Positions 27,086-34,708 of a stretch of 64,000 nt of DNA are shown piece after piece (within the stretch, counting starts at the first letter, position 1; each line of letters opens with the position of its first letter). Source of the stretch: Streptomyces cyaneus (GTDB lineage: Bacteria > Actinomycetota > Actinomycetes > Streptomycetales > Streptomycetaceae); contig NZ_RQJW01000003.1 of NCBI RefSeq assembly GCF_004028635.1, forward strand, positions 620,001-684,000, written 5' to 3'. Both the position numbers and the translations under genes were made by a program. The notes under the pieces were generated by a model, which saw only the letters and a program-made list of their open reading frames with translations, searched no databases and was not told the DNA's origin.

Positions 27086-29352
27086 GGCGCGCCCCGGCTT
27101 CCGCGTCCGCCGGGGCCGGGCACGGAGCCCGCGGTGCCGGCGGACGTCGTACCGCGCGCCGGCCGGCGGACCGCCTCGGGTAGTCCGGCCTCGATACAGG
27201 TGAGCTGGGCGGCCAGGCTGCGCAGCCACACATCGAGGTCGACCAGCGCGGGCAGCGGTGGCCCGGTCGGCTCCGAGGGCGTCGGCCCGGTCTCGGGCGG
27301 CTGCGGTGGCCGGCCGACGCACAGGGCGGCGAGCCGGTCGGTGGTCTGTGCGAGCGCGCGGGCGCCGGCCCGTACCCGGTCGGCGGCGTCCTGGGGCAGG
27401 GCAACCCTGGACGGGGCGGTCGTGGACAGCTCGGCCGTGGGCAGGTCGAAACGGGGCAGCCACTGGGCGCCGAGCACGATGTGGTTGGCCGTGATCAGCA
27501 CGGCGTGCCAGTCGGCGCGGACGGGCGCGTCGACCCCCGGTTCGCTGCGGAACTGGGCGTAGGCGGACTCGGCCAGGCGCAGCCGGTGCAGGGCGGGGCG
27601 CGTCGACGGGGCCGGGACCGACCCCGCCGGCACCGCGGTCAGGGTGTCGACGGTGCCCTTGATCAGCGGGCCGCACTCCTGCAGCAGCCCCGCCATGGTT
27701 CTGCGCACCTCTCTGCGCGCGCCGGCCGGCCAGGCGAGCATCGCGCACAGCAGACCGATGGTGCTGCCGGTGACGACGTCCACGATCCGTGCCTCGGCCA
27801 GTTGCCAGGAGGCCGGGGCGATCTGAGCGAACGCGGTGGCCACCACCAGCGTGAACAGGCCCTGCGCCCAGGCGATGCCGAGCAGCGGCCCGAGTGCGAA
27901 GGCGATCAGCATGGCCGGGGCGAGGATCGCGGCGTAGGCGCCGGTGTGCCGGCCGAGGCCGATGAGCAGGGCACCCGCCGCCACGGCGCCGACCAGGTTG
28001 CCGGTGACGGCCTGGCGGATGGCCGTCCAGGTCTCCCCCACGGTGGTCCGGCTCAGCGTCAGCACGGCCAGCAGCACCCAGAAGCCGTGGGTCAGGTCGA
28101 GCGAACCTGCGACGAGCCGTGCGGCGGCGAGGGCCACGGCGATCCGTACGGCGTTCTGGAACTGCACCGAACGCATCGTCATGTTGCCGGTGATCCGGCG
28201 CGCCCACAGCCGGGGCGTGGCGGCCTGCGTGTACCAGAAGAGCTCCCGCGGCTCGATCGGCGGGGTGCGCCGTCCGTCGAGGCCGACCCGCACGGAGATC
28301 TCCAGGATGCGCACCGACTCGGCGACGGCCAGCAGCGCCGCCTGCCGCCGCAGCACGGGCACCGGCACTGGCACTGGCACTGGCACTGGCACTGGCACCG
28401 TCGGTACGTCGTCGGCGGCCCCCGTCACCTGCCGTACGCGCATCTGCTGGAAGTCGTCGATAGCCTTGTCCATCCGCTGCGGGCCGGGTGCCGCCCGGCC
28501 CGTGCGCAGGGCGGCGGCGGTCTCCTCGCACAGGGACACCACCTGTGGCAGCAGCGGCACCCCGGGCGCCGTGGCGGTACGGCCCCCGTCCCGTTCGCCG
28601 GCCTCGGCGCCCTCCCGGACGAGCGCGCGAAACTCCCCGGTCTCGGTCAGATGGGCCAGTTGTTCGAGCAGTCGGCGGACGGCGGCCCCCGCCTGGGAGA
28701 GACCCCGAACCGCGCGACCCGGGCCCGCGGGGCGTTCCGCGGGCGGGATGTTGGACAGCCGCAGCCGAGCACCGGCCTCCCTCAGGGCCTCGGGAGACAG
28801 GACCGTACGCCCGGCGATGGCGGCGCCCGCCGTCCCCAGAGCGTCCGCGAGGGCCGTCCGATACGTCGGGTCCGGCGGCTGCGGCAGCAGAAACACCTCG
28901 CACAGCGCCAGCACCACCACGCCGAAGGTGAGCCCCGCCAGCCGTAGCCCGAGGGTCTCGGGTTCGTACGGCGGGAAGCAGGCCAGGATGTAGAAGAGCT
29001 GGAGTCCCGGCGCCGCCCCGGCCGGGCGCGGCCCCGCGATCGCCGCGAAGGCGAGCAGGAAGCCGACGACGAGCATGCCGAGCACCGCTGCCCAGGTGTC
29101 CACGGCCAGTACGGTCCCCAGCGCGACCAGCAGCAGGCCGACAGGCAGTGCCTTGAGCATCACCTCGGCCCGCTGCCGCCCGGACCCGGGGATCGGGGAC
29201 AGCAGGCCGAGGGAGATCGGCGCGAACAGGGCGTACAGCGCCAGCACCGGTTCTTCGAGCCCATAGACGAAGGTGTAGAAGCCCGCGGACGCGGCGAGGG
29301 TCACCCGCACCGACCGATGCAGGATCCGCGCCCGCTCCGCCCCGCCGGTCAC
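27082..29352 (-). CDS. FUSC-family (fusaric-acid-resistance/aromatic exporter-like) membrane protein
   Basis: 756 residues with two blocks of hydrophobic helices (about 20-160 and 385-530), each followed by a long helical cytoplasmic stretch, as in FUSC/AaeB/YccS transporters. The second block, including RITGNMTMRSVQFQNAVRIA and LSRTTVGETWTAIRQAVTGN, is the clearest family match. Members export aromatic acids or act in cell-envelope stress; the substrate is not evident. A Val-Pro dipeptide tract (about 318-332) encoded by a hexanucleotide repeat lies between the blocks. It is translationally coupled to the downstream phosphatase gene. The GTG start at 29352 has a weak ribosome site, so the start is less certain. 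Confidence 0.85.
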   Translation of the reverse strand: MTGGAERARILHRSVRVTLAASAGFYTFVYGLEEPVLALYALFAPISLGLLSPIPGSGRQRAEVMLKALPVGLLLVALGTVLAVDTWAAVLGMLVVGFLLAFAAIAGPRPAGAAPGLQLFYILACFPPYEPETLGLRLAGLTFGVVVLALCEVFLLPQPPDPTYRTALADALGTAGAAIAGRTVLSPEALREAGARLRLSNIPPAERPAGPGRAVRGLSQAGAAVRRLLEQLAHLTETGEFRALVREGAEAGERDGGRTATAPGVPLLPQVVSLCEETAAALRTGRAAPGPQRMDKAIDDFQQMRVRQVTGAADDVPTVPVPVPVPVPVPVPVLRRQAALLAVAESVRILEISVRVGLDGRRTPPIEPRELFWYTQAATPRLWARRITGNMTMRSVQFQNAVRIAVALAAARLVAGSLDLTHGFWVLLAVLTLSRTTVGETWTAIRQAVTGNLVGAVAAGALLIGLGRHTGAYAAILAPAMLIAFALGPLLGIAWAQGLFTLVVATAFAQIAPASWQLAEARIVDVVTGSTIGLLCAMLAWPAGARREVRRTMAGLLQECGPLIKGTVDTLTAVPAGSVPAPSTRPALHRLRLAESAYAQFRSEPGVDAPVRADWHAVLITANHIVLGAQWLPRFDLPTAELSTTAPSRVALPQDAADRVRAGARALAQTTDRLAALCVGRPPQPPETGPTPSEPTGPPLPALVDLDVWLRSLAAQLTCIEAGLPEAVRRPARGTTSAGTAGSVPGPGGRGSRGAP
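28358..28399. repeat. Hexanucleotide tandem repeat (GGCACY)x7 inside the FUSC gene
   Basis: Seven consecutive 6-base units, GGCACC once, GGCACT five times, then GGCACC. On the coding strand they encode a Val-Pro tract in the linker between the two FUSC membrane blocks. In-frame unit changes would alter linker length without breaking the protein. Confidence 0.9.
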
Positions 29353-29911
29353 GGCAGGCGCCCGCCACGTGGTGCCCGCGAGCCGAGATCCGTCCGCGCG
29401 GCCGGCGAAGGTTCAGCCCCCATGAGCACGTTCCTCTCGGGCCGACACCGCCGCGGCGTCGTGGGCCGGCCGGACATGCGATCCACCGCCCATTGTCGGC
29501 CGACGCCATGGGCAGCGCAGCCTGACGGGTCCGGACGCGACGGCACACGGCCCGACGCTTGATTCGGGATTCAGGTAAATACGGCCCGGAGAGGGGTCGC
29601 ATAAGCGCTCCTTTAAGATGCCAAAAGTAGTGATACGGGGCCGAATCAAGCCGTCCATGGGCGATGGGCGGAACGTCGGGCAACTCGTCGTCGCTGCGCC
29701 GGGGGCGTCGTCCGCCGGCCCGCGCCCTTGGTGGCGCCGCCTGCCGACGTGCCCGCTGCGGCGCGCCCGTCCCACGCCGAGCAGAGCGTTTTCGGCCCCG
29801 ACTCTGCCGAGCGGTGTCCTGCGCATCTTGTGAGGCCCGGTGGCCGGCTGCACGATCGGGCTCGCTCGCACAGAAGTCCGTTCCCGGAGCAGTTCACTCA
29901 AGGAGGCCCCT
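29353..29911. other. Intergenic region upstream of the encapsulin operon
   Basis: 559 bases between the divergent FUSC and encapsulin starts. A less GC-rich stretch at about 29560-29640 (with GATTCGGGATTC and ATAAGCGCTCCTTTAAG) is the likeliest promoter region. Open frames here on both strands lack ribosome sites and family resemblance, so I call none a gene. AAGGAGG at 29900-29906 is the shell gene's ribosome site. Confidence 0.5.
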
Positions 29912-31303
29912 GTGACGACCGACCGCCTCAGCCTCAGCCCCGAGGCCGCCCGGCAACTCGCGACAACCACGAAGACGACACCGCAGATGCGCGGGATCAC
30001 CCCGCGTTATCTCCTGCGCGCCCTTCCTTGGGTCGACGTCGAATCGGGTGTCTACCGCGTCAACCGGCGCCGCACCTACGTCCTCGGCGACGACCGCATC
30101 AGCACGCACACCGACGAGGGAAGTCCGCGTGTGGTTCCGGGCGACTTACGCGAGATCCCGTACCTGCGCGAGAGCGATGACGCGCTCCTCGGTCAACTGG
30201 CCGACGCCTTCACCGAGACGAGCTTCGACGCCGGGCAAGTGCTCGTCCAGGAGGGCGACACCGCCGAGCACCTGTGGGTGATCGTCCGGGGCCGCGCCGA
30301 GAAGCGCGCCGCCGGGCGGTACGGCGACGAGGCGCTGATCCAAGTCATAGGTGACGGGCAGTATTTCGACCTGGAGGCGTGGACCAGGGGCGAGCCCATG
30401 CCCTACGCCGTCAAGGCCGTCACTCCCGGCGTCGCCCTGCGCGCGGAGCGTTCCGCCCTCGCCGGGCTCATGGAGCGCGACGAGGCGCTGCACGGGGCGG
30501 TGGAGTCGTACACGGCGAGCGGCATGCCCGCACCCGGCAGCGAGGCACCCATCGACCTGAGCGGCGGGCATGTGGGTGAGGTCGACCTGCCGAGCACCTA
30601 CGTCGACTACGAGGACGTGCCGCGCGAGTACCACATGACGCTCGCCCAGACGCGGATGATGGTGCACTCCCGTGTCGCCGACCTCTACAACGGGCCGATG
30701 GACCAGACGCGGACCCAGGCCAACCTGACCGTCCAGGCCCTGCGCGAGCGGCAGGAGAACCTGATGCTCAACCACCCCGACTTCGGGCTCTTCCACAGTG
30801 TCCCGGCCGCTCAGCGCGTGCAGGCGCGCACCGGCGCTCCCACCCCCGACGACCTCGACGAGCTGCTCGCGAAGGTGTGGAAGCAGCCCGCCTACTTCGT
30901 CGCGCACCCGCGGGCCATCGCCGCGTTCGGGCGCGAGTGTACGCGGCGGGGGGTGCCCCCGGTGACGGACAGCCGGTTCGGCAGTCCGCTGCTGACCTGG
31001 CGGGGTGTGCCGCTGCTGCCGTCCGACAAGGTGCCCTGCCCGGGCGTCTCGGGCGAGGCCGCCGGCACCACCGAGATCCTGCTGATACGGGTTGGCGAGG
31101 CCGAGCAGGGCGTGGTGGGACTGCGCCCCGCGGCCGTGCCCGACGAGGTCGAACCCGGCCTGTCCATGCGGAACATGGGCATGGACCAGAAGGGCATCAC
31201 GTCCTACCTGATGACGGCCTACTTCAACACCGCCGTGCTGGTCGACGACGCCATCGCCGTACTCCAGAACGTCGAGGTGTCCAAGTACCATGACTACGCC
31301 TGA
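29912..31303 (+). CDS. Family 2 encapsulin shell protein with cNMP-binding-like domain (2B type)
   Basis: 463 residues. The N-terminal arm (LSLSPEAARQLATTTKTTPQMRGITPRYLL... region, split by WVDVESGVYRVN) and the C-terminal part (about 210-463, with HSRVADLYNGPMDQ, REYHMTLAQTRMMVHSR and GRECTRRGVPP) are HK97-fold encapsulin sequence. Between them, residues 85-200 are a Crp-type cyclic-nucleotide-binding domain (FDAGQVLVQEGDTAEHLWVI). The phosphate cassette is degenerate: YFDLEAW replaces FGELAL and the canonical Arg is Tyr165, so ligand binding is doubtful. GTG 29912 follows AAGGAGG. Codon 79 is TTA, implying dependence on the bldA tRNA. The 3' end overlaps the cysteine desulfurase gene by 14 bases. 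Shell proteins self-assemble into protein cages. Confidence 0.9.
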   Translation: MTTDRLSLSPEAARQLATTTKTTPQMRGITPRYLLRALPWVDVESGVYRVNRRRTYVLGDDRISTHTDEGSPRVVPGDLREIPYLRESDDALLGQLADAFTETSFDAGQVLVQEGDTAEHLWVIVRGRAEKRAAGRYGDEALIQVIGDGQYFDLEAWTRGEPMPYAVKAVTPGVALRAERSALAGLMERDEALHGAVESYTASGMPAPGSEAPIDLSGGHVGEVDLPSTYVDYEDVPREYHMTLAQTRMMVHSRVADLYNGPMDQTRTQANLTVQALRERQENLMLNHPDFGLFHSVPAAQRVQARTGAPTPDDLDELLAKVWKQPAYFVAHPRAIAAFGRECTRRGVPPVTDSRFGSPLLTWRGVPLLPSDKVPCPGVSGEAAGTTEILLIRVGEAEQGVVGLRPAAVPDEVEPGLSMRNMGMDQKGITSYLMTAYFNTAVLVDDAIAVLQNVEVSKYHDYA

Positions 31304-32729
31304 CGTCATGGCGTGGCTGACGCCGACATCAGTGGAACAGAGGGCTGTCGCCGAGTCCGGTACGGCTCTTCCAGGTACGGCGACTCCATGGCCCGGGGCA
31401 CCCCCGGCCGTCCCCGGTCTCACCCCGCCCGCGCCGCCGTCGGCCATGCCGCCCACTGGTCCCCCAGCGCTTCGGCGCCCACCGGGCCAACCGGGCCAAC
31501 CGGACCAACTGACGGGATTCACCGCCGAGTTGGTACGGCAGGACTTCCCTGTCCTGCACCGGACCGTCAACGGCCACCCCCTCATCTGGCTCGACAACGC
31601 GGCCACCACCCAGAAGCCGCGCCAGGTCATCGAGGCGCTCGTCGCCTACTACGGCGCCACCAACTCCAACATCCACCGCGGGGCCCACACCATGGCGCGC
31701 GAGGCCACCGAGGCTTACGAGGCGGGCCGGGCGGCCGTCGCCGACTTCCTCGGCGCCCCGAGCCCGGACGGCGTCGTCTTCGTGCGCGGCACCACGGAAG
31801 CGGTCAACCTCGTCGCGCAGACCTGGGGCCGGGCCAACCTCGGGCCCGGGGACGACATCCTCGTGCCGGTCCTCGAGCACCACTCGGACATCGTGCCGTG
31901 GCAGATGATCGCCAAGGAGACCCGGGCCCGGCTCGTGCCGGTCCCGCTCACACCGGACGGGGAGATCGACCAGAACGCGTACGCCGATCTGCTGTCCTCG
32001 CGCACCCAGCTCGTCGCGATCAGCCACGCGTCGAACGTCCTGGGAACCGTTCCGCCCGTCAAGGAGATGACGGCGCTCGCCCACCGCTACGGCGCCAAGG
32101 TCCTGGTGGACGGTGCTCAGGCCGTCGCTCATTTCCCGGTCGACGTACAGGACTTGGACGCGGACTTCTACGCGTTCTCCGGTCACAAGCTGTTCGCGCC
32201 GACCGGCATCGGTGTCCTGTACGCGAAGCCGGAACTCCTCGCCGACATGGCGCCGTGGCAGGGCGGCGGCAACATGATCGAGTCCGTGGCCTTCGGGAAC
32301 ACCACGTTCGCGGCCGCCCCGCACAAGATGGAGGCCGGCACCGGACACATCTCCGGAGTCATGGGACTGCTCGCCGCCGTGAACTGGCTGACGTCCCTCG
32401 ACCGTGAGGCCGTCGCCGCATACGAGGAAGGTCTCATGTCGTATGCGCTCCAAGCCCTTGCCACGGTGCCCGGACTCGAGCTGATCGGATCGGCGGCCGA
32501 CCGGATCGCGGTGCTCACCTTCACGCTCGCGGGACAGGACCCGGCCACGGTCGCCGACTGGCTCGACCGCGACGGAATCGCCGTCCGCGCCGGTCACCAC
32601 TGCGCCCAACCAGCCCTCGCCCACTACGGGTTGAACTCGGCAGCGCGCGCGTCCCTCGCGCTCTACAACACGTCCGAGGAGGTGGATCAACTCGTGGCGT
32701 CGCTCCGCAGACTGCAACAGAGCGCCTGA
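31290..32729 (+). CDS. SufS-type cysteine desulfurase, probable encapsulin cargo
   Basis: 479 residues. A PLP-dependent enzyme that removes sulfur from cysteine as an enzyme persulfide. The catalytic part (about 77-479) shows LDNAATTQKP, NIHRGAHTMAREAT, FSGHKLFAPTGIG with the PLP-binding Lys300, and AVRAGHHCAQP with the catalytic Cys438, all typical of group II (SufS) enzymes. The first 75 residues are an added low-complexity segment rich in Pro, Ala and Gly, which family 2 encapsulin cargo desulfurases carry for loading into the shell. The gene overlaps the shell gene by 14 bases. No suf scaffold genes adjoin, arguing for a storage or specialised sulfur role rather than Fe-S assembly. Confidence 0.93.
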   Translation: MTTPDVMAWLTPTSVEQRAVAESGTALPGTATPWPGAPPAVPGLTPPAPPSAMPPTGPPALRRPPGQPGQPDQLTGFTAELVRQDFPVLHRTVNGHPLIWLDNAATTQKPRQVIEALVAYYGATNSNIHRGAHTMAREATEAYEAGRAAVADFLGAPSPDGVVFVRGTTEAVNLVAQTWGRANLGPGDDILVPVLEHHSDIVPWQMIAKETRARLVPVPLTPDGEIDQNAYADLLSSRTQLVAISHASNVLGTVPPVKEMTALAHRYGAKVLVDGAQAVAHFPVDVQDLDADFYAFSGHKLFAPTGIGVLYAKPELLADMAPWQGGGNMIESVAFGNTTFAAAPHKMEAGTGHISGVMGLLAAVNWLTSLDREAVAAYEEGLMSYALQALATVPGLELIGSAADRIAVLTFTLAGQDPATVADWLDRDGIAVRAGHHCAQPALAHYGLNSAARASLALYNTSEEVDQLVASLRRLQQSA

Positions 32730-32750
32730 CCACGGGAGTTGAGTGCTCAT

Positions 32751-32791
32751 CGGGGTCCGTGCGGCCGGAGACGGTCGCACGGACCCCGTTT
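32751..32791 (+). terminator. Terminator of the encapsulin operon
   Basis: CGGGGTCCGTGCG (32751-32763) and CGCACGGACCCCG (32776-32788) form a perfect 13-bp stem with a 12-base loop, followed by TTT. It starts 22 bases after the desulfurase stop codon and closes the two-gene operon. Confidence 0.85.
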
Positions 32792-32850
32792 CTGAGATCT
32801 TGGGCGCTTGGACAGCCGACTTGCTGCGTGCCCCCTACAGTGAAGCCCAT

Positions 32851-33711
32851 ATGACACTCCTACATGCTCATGACTATGGGGGCGATGGCCCGCAACTCGT
32901 TCTCCTGCACGGCTACGGACGGTCGCTCACCGACTGGGCCGCCTCGGCCGCCCTGCTCACCGCCGGGCACCGCGTCCTCGCCGTCGACCTTCCCGGACAC
33001 GGCCGCTCTCCCGGCATCTCCCCCTGGACCATCCCCACCGTGGTGCGGCACATCGCCGACACGCTCGACGCGCACGGCGTGCCGGAAGCCGTAGTGGTGG
33101 GCCATTCCCTCGGCGGACTGGTCGCGGTCGAGTACGCCAGGGCGAACCCGGACCAAGCCCGTGCCCGCGCCGCCGTGAATCTCGACGGCTTCTGGTGGGG
33201 ACGCGAGTACCCCGACGCCGAACGGGTGAGTGCGGGGCTGCTGGCGTCGGCCGGGGCCATCGCGCCACCCGAGTACCTCGAGGAGCAGGTCACCAAGTCC
33301 GCCCGCTTCGGGATTCCCGCCGACCACGCGGAGGCCGCTGCCCGCGCAGCCGCACACCCGTTGCCCGACGGCAAGTGGCAGACACTGCCGGAACGGGCCG
33401 CGACGCTCGGGATCCTCGACGAACTCCACAGGCTCGGTGCGCCCGGTGTCGCCACCTGGCTGGACGGGGTCGACTGCCCGCTGCTGCTGGTACAGGCCGG
33501 CCGGCGGCTGCCGACCGTGCCTGGCTTGGAATGGTTCGACGAATTCAACGCCCGGTTCGCACGAGGCGTCTCCGAGGAGCTGGCCGCGCTCTCCCGCACC
33601 CGGCCGACGATCAGCGTCAACCGGATCGACGCCACCCACCTCATGACCATGGAGACTCCGGAAGCGGTGGCGACACTGGTCTCGGGGTTCGTTCGAGGAC
33701 TGCCGGACTGA
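32851..33711 (+). CDS. Alpha/beta-fold hydrolase
   Basis: 286 residues. LVLLHGYGRSLTDW forms the oxyanion-hole strand, VVVGHSLGGLVAVEYA is the nucleophile elbow with catalytic Ser, and NRIDATHLMTMETPEAVA near the C-terminus gives the catalytic His. The lid region contains a Trp-rich NLDGFWWGREYP. It lacks a signal peptide and is cytoplasmic. Family members include esterases, epoxide hydrolases and haloperoxidases; the substrate is not evident. ATG 32851 is used because it begins the fold directly; the ribosome site is weak. It lies after the encapsulin operon terminator, so co-transcription with that operon is unlikely. Confidence 0.88.
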   Translation: MTLLHAHDYGGDGPQLVLLHGYGRSLTDWAASAALLTAGHRVLAVDLPGHGRSPGISPWTIPTVVRHIADTLDAHGVPEAVVVGHSLGGLVAVEYARANPDQARARAAVNLDGFWWGREYPDAERVSAGLLASAGAIAPPEYLEEQVTKSARFGIPADHAEAAARAAAHPLPDGKWQTLPERAATLGILDELHRLGAPGVATWLDGVDCPLLLVQAGRRLPTVPGLEWFDEFNARFARGVSEELAALSRTRPTISVNRIDATHLMTMETPEAVATLVSGFVRGLPD

Positions 33712-33958
33712 GGAATCCGGCACTGCTGACGAACCCCGTCTTTTCGCCCGCATCAAGCGCCACCTGCTCAACTTCCCTGCTGCCCGGCGCGGTTGGGTGG
33801 TCGAGCAGGTCATTCGCCTGGCCGGGGACGCCGACGCCGTCGGTGCGGATACCGCCATGTGCGCCGCCTATTCGGGTGCCTGTGTGCACGTCAGCGCATC
33901 TCGCATGTGGGCCGGCGGCATACCTCTGGCGAGCACACACCTACCGAAGGAGACGCTC

Positions 33959-34267
33959 GTGCGTGCACCCACCCTGTTGGCCGCCACCGTTCTCGCCGGG
34001 ACCATTCTGCTCGGAGGCGCGGGCCAGGCCCTTGCCTACGACAGCGACGACATGAGTAACGCCGGAGTCGGCAGCAACTCCCCGGCCACATCCGATTTCG
34101 GCCAGGGCGCATCTGGCTCCGACCAAGGCCCGTCCGACTTCGGCCAGGACGCGTCCGGCCTCGGTCAGGGAGCATCCGGCCTCGGTCAGGGAGCGTCCGG
34201 CATGGACCAGGACGCATCTGGCTTCGATCAGGACGCCTCCGGGTTCGACCGGGCCATCGGCCACTGA
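33959..34267 (+). CDS. Small secreted low-complexity repeat protein
   Basis: 102 residues. A classic signal peptide (hydrophobic LLAATVLAGTILLGG ending AYD) is followed by about 75 residues dominated by a degenerate heptad repeat of the form G/D-Q-G/D-A-S-G-L/F. The DNA shows the same pattern as seven 21-base units. GTG at 33959 follows AAGGAG. There are no Cys residues or charged clusters apart from Asp. I do not recognise the family. The composition (Gly, Ser, Gln, Asp) suggests an extended, hydrophilic surface or matrix protein. A second small secreted protein is encoded 100 bases downstream on the same strand. Confidence 0.7.
   Translation: MRAPTLLAATVLAGTILLGGAGQALAYDSDDMSNAGVGSNSPATSDFGQGASGSDQGPSDFGQDASGLGQGASGLGQGASGMDQDASGFDQDASGFDRAIGH
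34100..34246 (+). repeat. Seven tandem 21-base units in a secreted-protein gene
   Basis: Seven imperfect 21-base units begin at 34100, 34121, 34142, 34163, 34184, 34205 and 34226, each of the form GRYCARGRCGCRTCYGGCYTC with third-position drift. They encode a heptapeptide repeat. The reading frame is kept throughout. Confidence 0.9.
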
Positions 34268-34366
34268 CCGCTGGGCCGCTGTTTCATTCCCTGCCCCCCA
34301 CCGTGATGCTCGCGGTGCGGGGCGGGGGACTTTCCCATGCCGTGGAACACCATCGTGGAGCCAGTC

Positions 34367-34609
34367 ATGAAGATCATCGCTGCCGCCGCCCTTGCCGCTG
34401 CGGCTGTCCTCACGTCCGCCATCCCCGCCTCAGCAGACGACGGGCCCCTTGACTTCGGCATCTTCCAGGGTGTCAACGACACGTCAGGCTCAGAATCCAC
34501 AGACTCGAGCCGGACCTGGCCGCCGACAAGCAGCGGGGACAGCGTGTCCGACCCGAGGTCGGCCTTGTCCACGCTGGTGGACAACCTGACATCGCCCAAC
34601 CAAAGGTGA
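34367..34609 (+). CDS. Small secreted protein of unknown function
   Basis: 80 residues. MKIIAAAALAAAAVLTS and a PASADDG cleavage site make a clear signal peptide, leaving a mature chain of about 50 residues rich in Ser, Thr, Asp and Pro, with DFGIFQGVNDTSGS near its start. It has no Cys. ATG 34367 is chosen because it begins the signal peptide and follows GTGGAG; the longer in-frame start at 34337 would spoil the signal. It is the same orientation as the repeat protein 100 bases upstream, so a two-gene unit is possible. I recognise no family. Confidence 0.6.
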   Translation: MKIIAAAALAAAAVLTSAIPASADDGPLDFGIFQGVNDTSGSESTDSSRTWPPTSSGDSVSDPRSALSTLVDNLTSPNQR

Positions 34610-34708
34610 CCAGAATCCGAGCCGCCGGTCAGACTGGGTCAACCGTCGGTGACACGAGGTCACTTGCCTCCCACCGAGGGGGCCGCCGCCTCATGTGAGG
34701 ATGTGTCG

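Noticed and set aside
25952..29683. A 1243-codon minus-strand frame covering the phosphatase and FUSC genes
   Set aside because: The upper part is an out-of-frame reading of the FUSC gene; the true genes overlap at 27082-27085.
29413..30000. 195-codon minus-strand frame in the region before the encapsulin operon
   Set aside because: It overlaps the shell gene's start on the opposite strand, has no family resemblance and no ribosome site.
33712..33958. Open stretch in frame with the secreted repeat protein (reads ARIKRHLLNFPAARRG)
   Set aside because: It looks mildly coding, but the signal peptide and AAGGAG site fix the start at 33959; no start or family supports an upstream gene.
34100..34246. 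Regular repeats considered as a CRISPR array
   Set aside because: Units are contiguous without spacers and keep a reading frame, so they are coding repeats.
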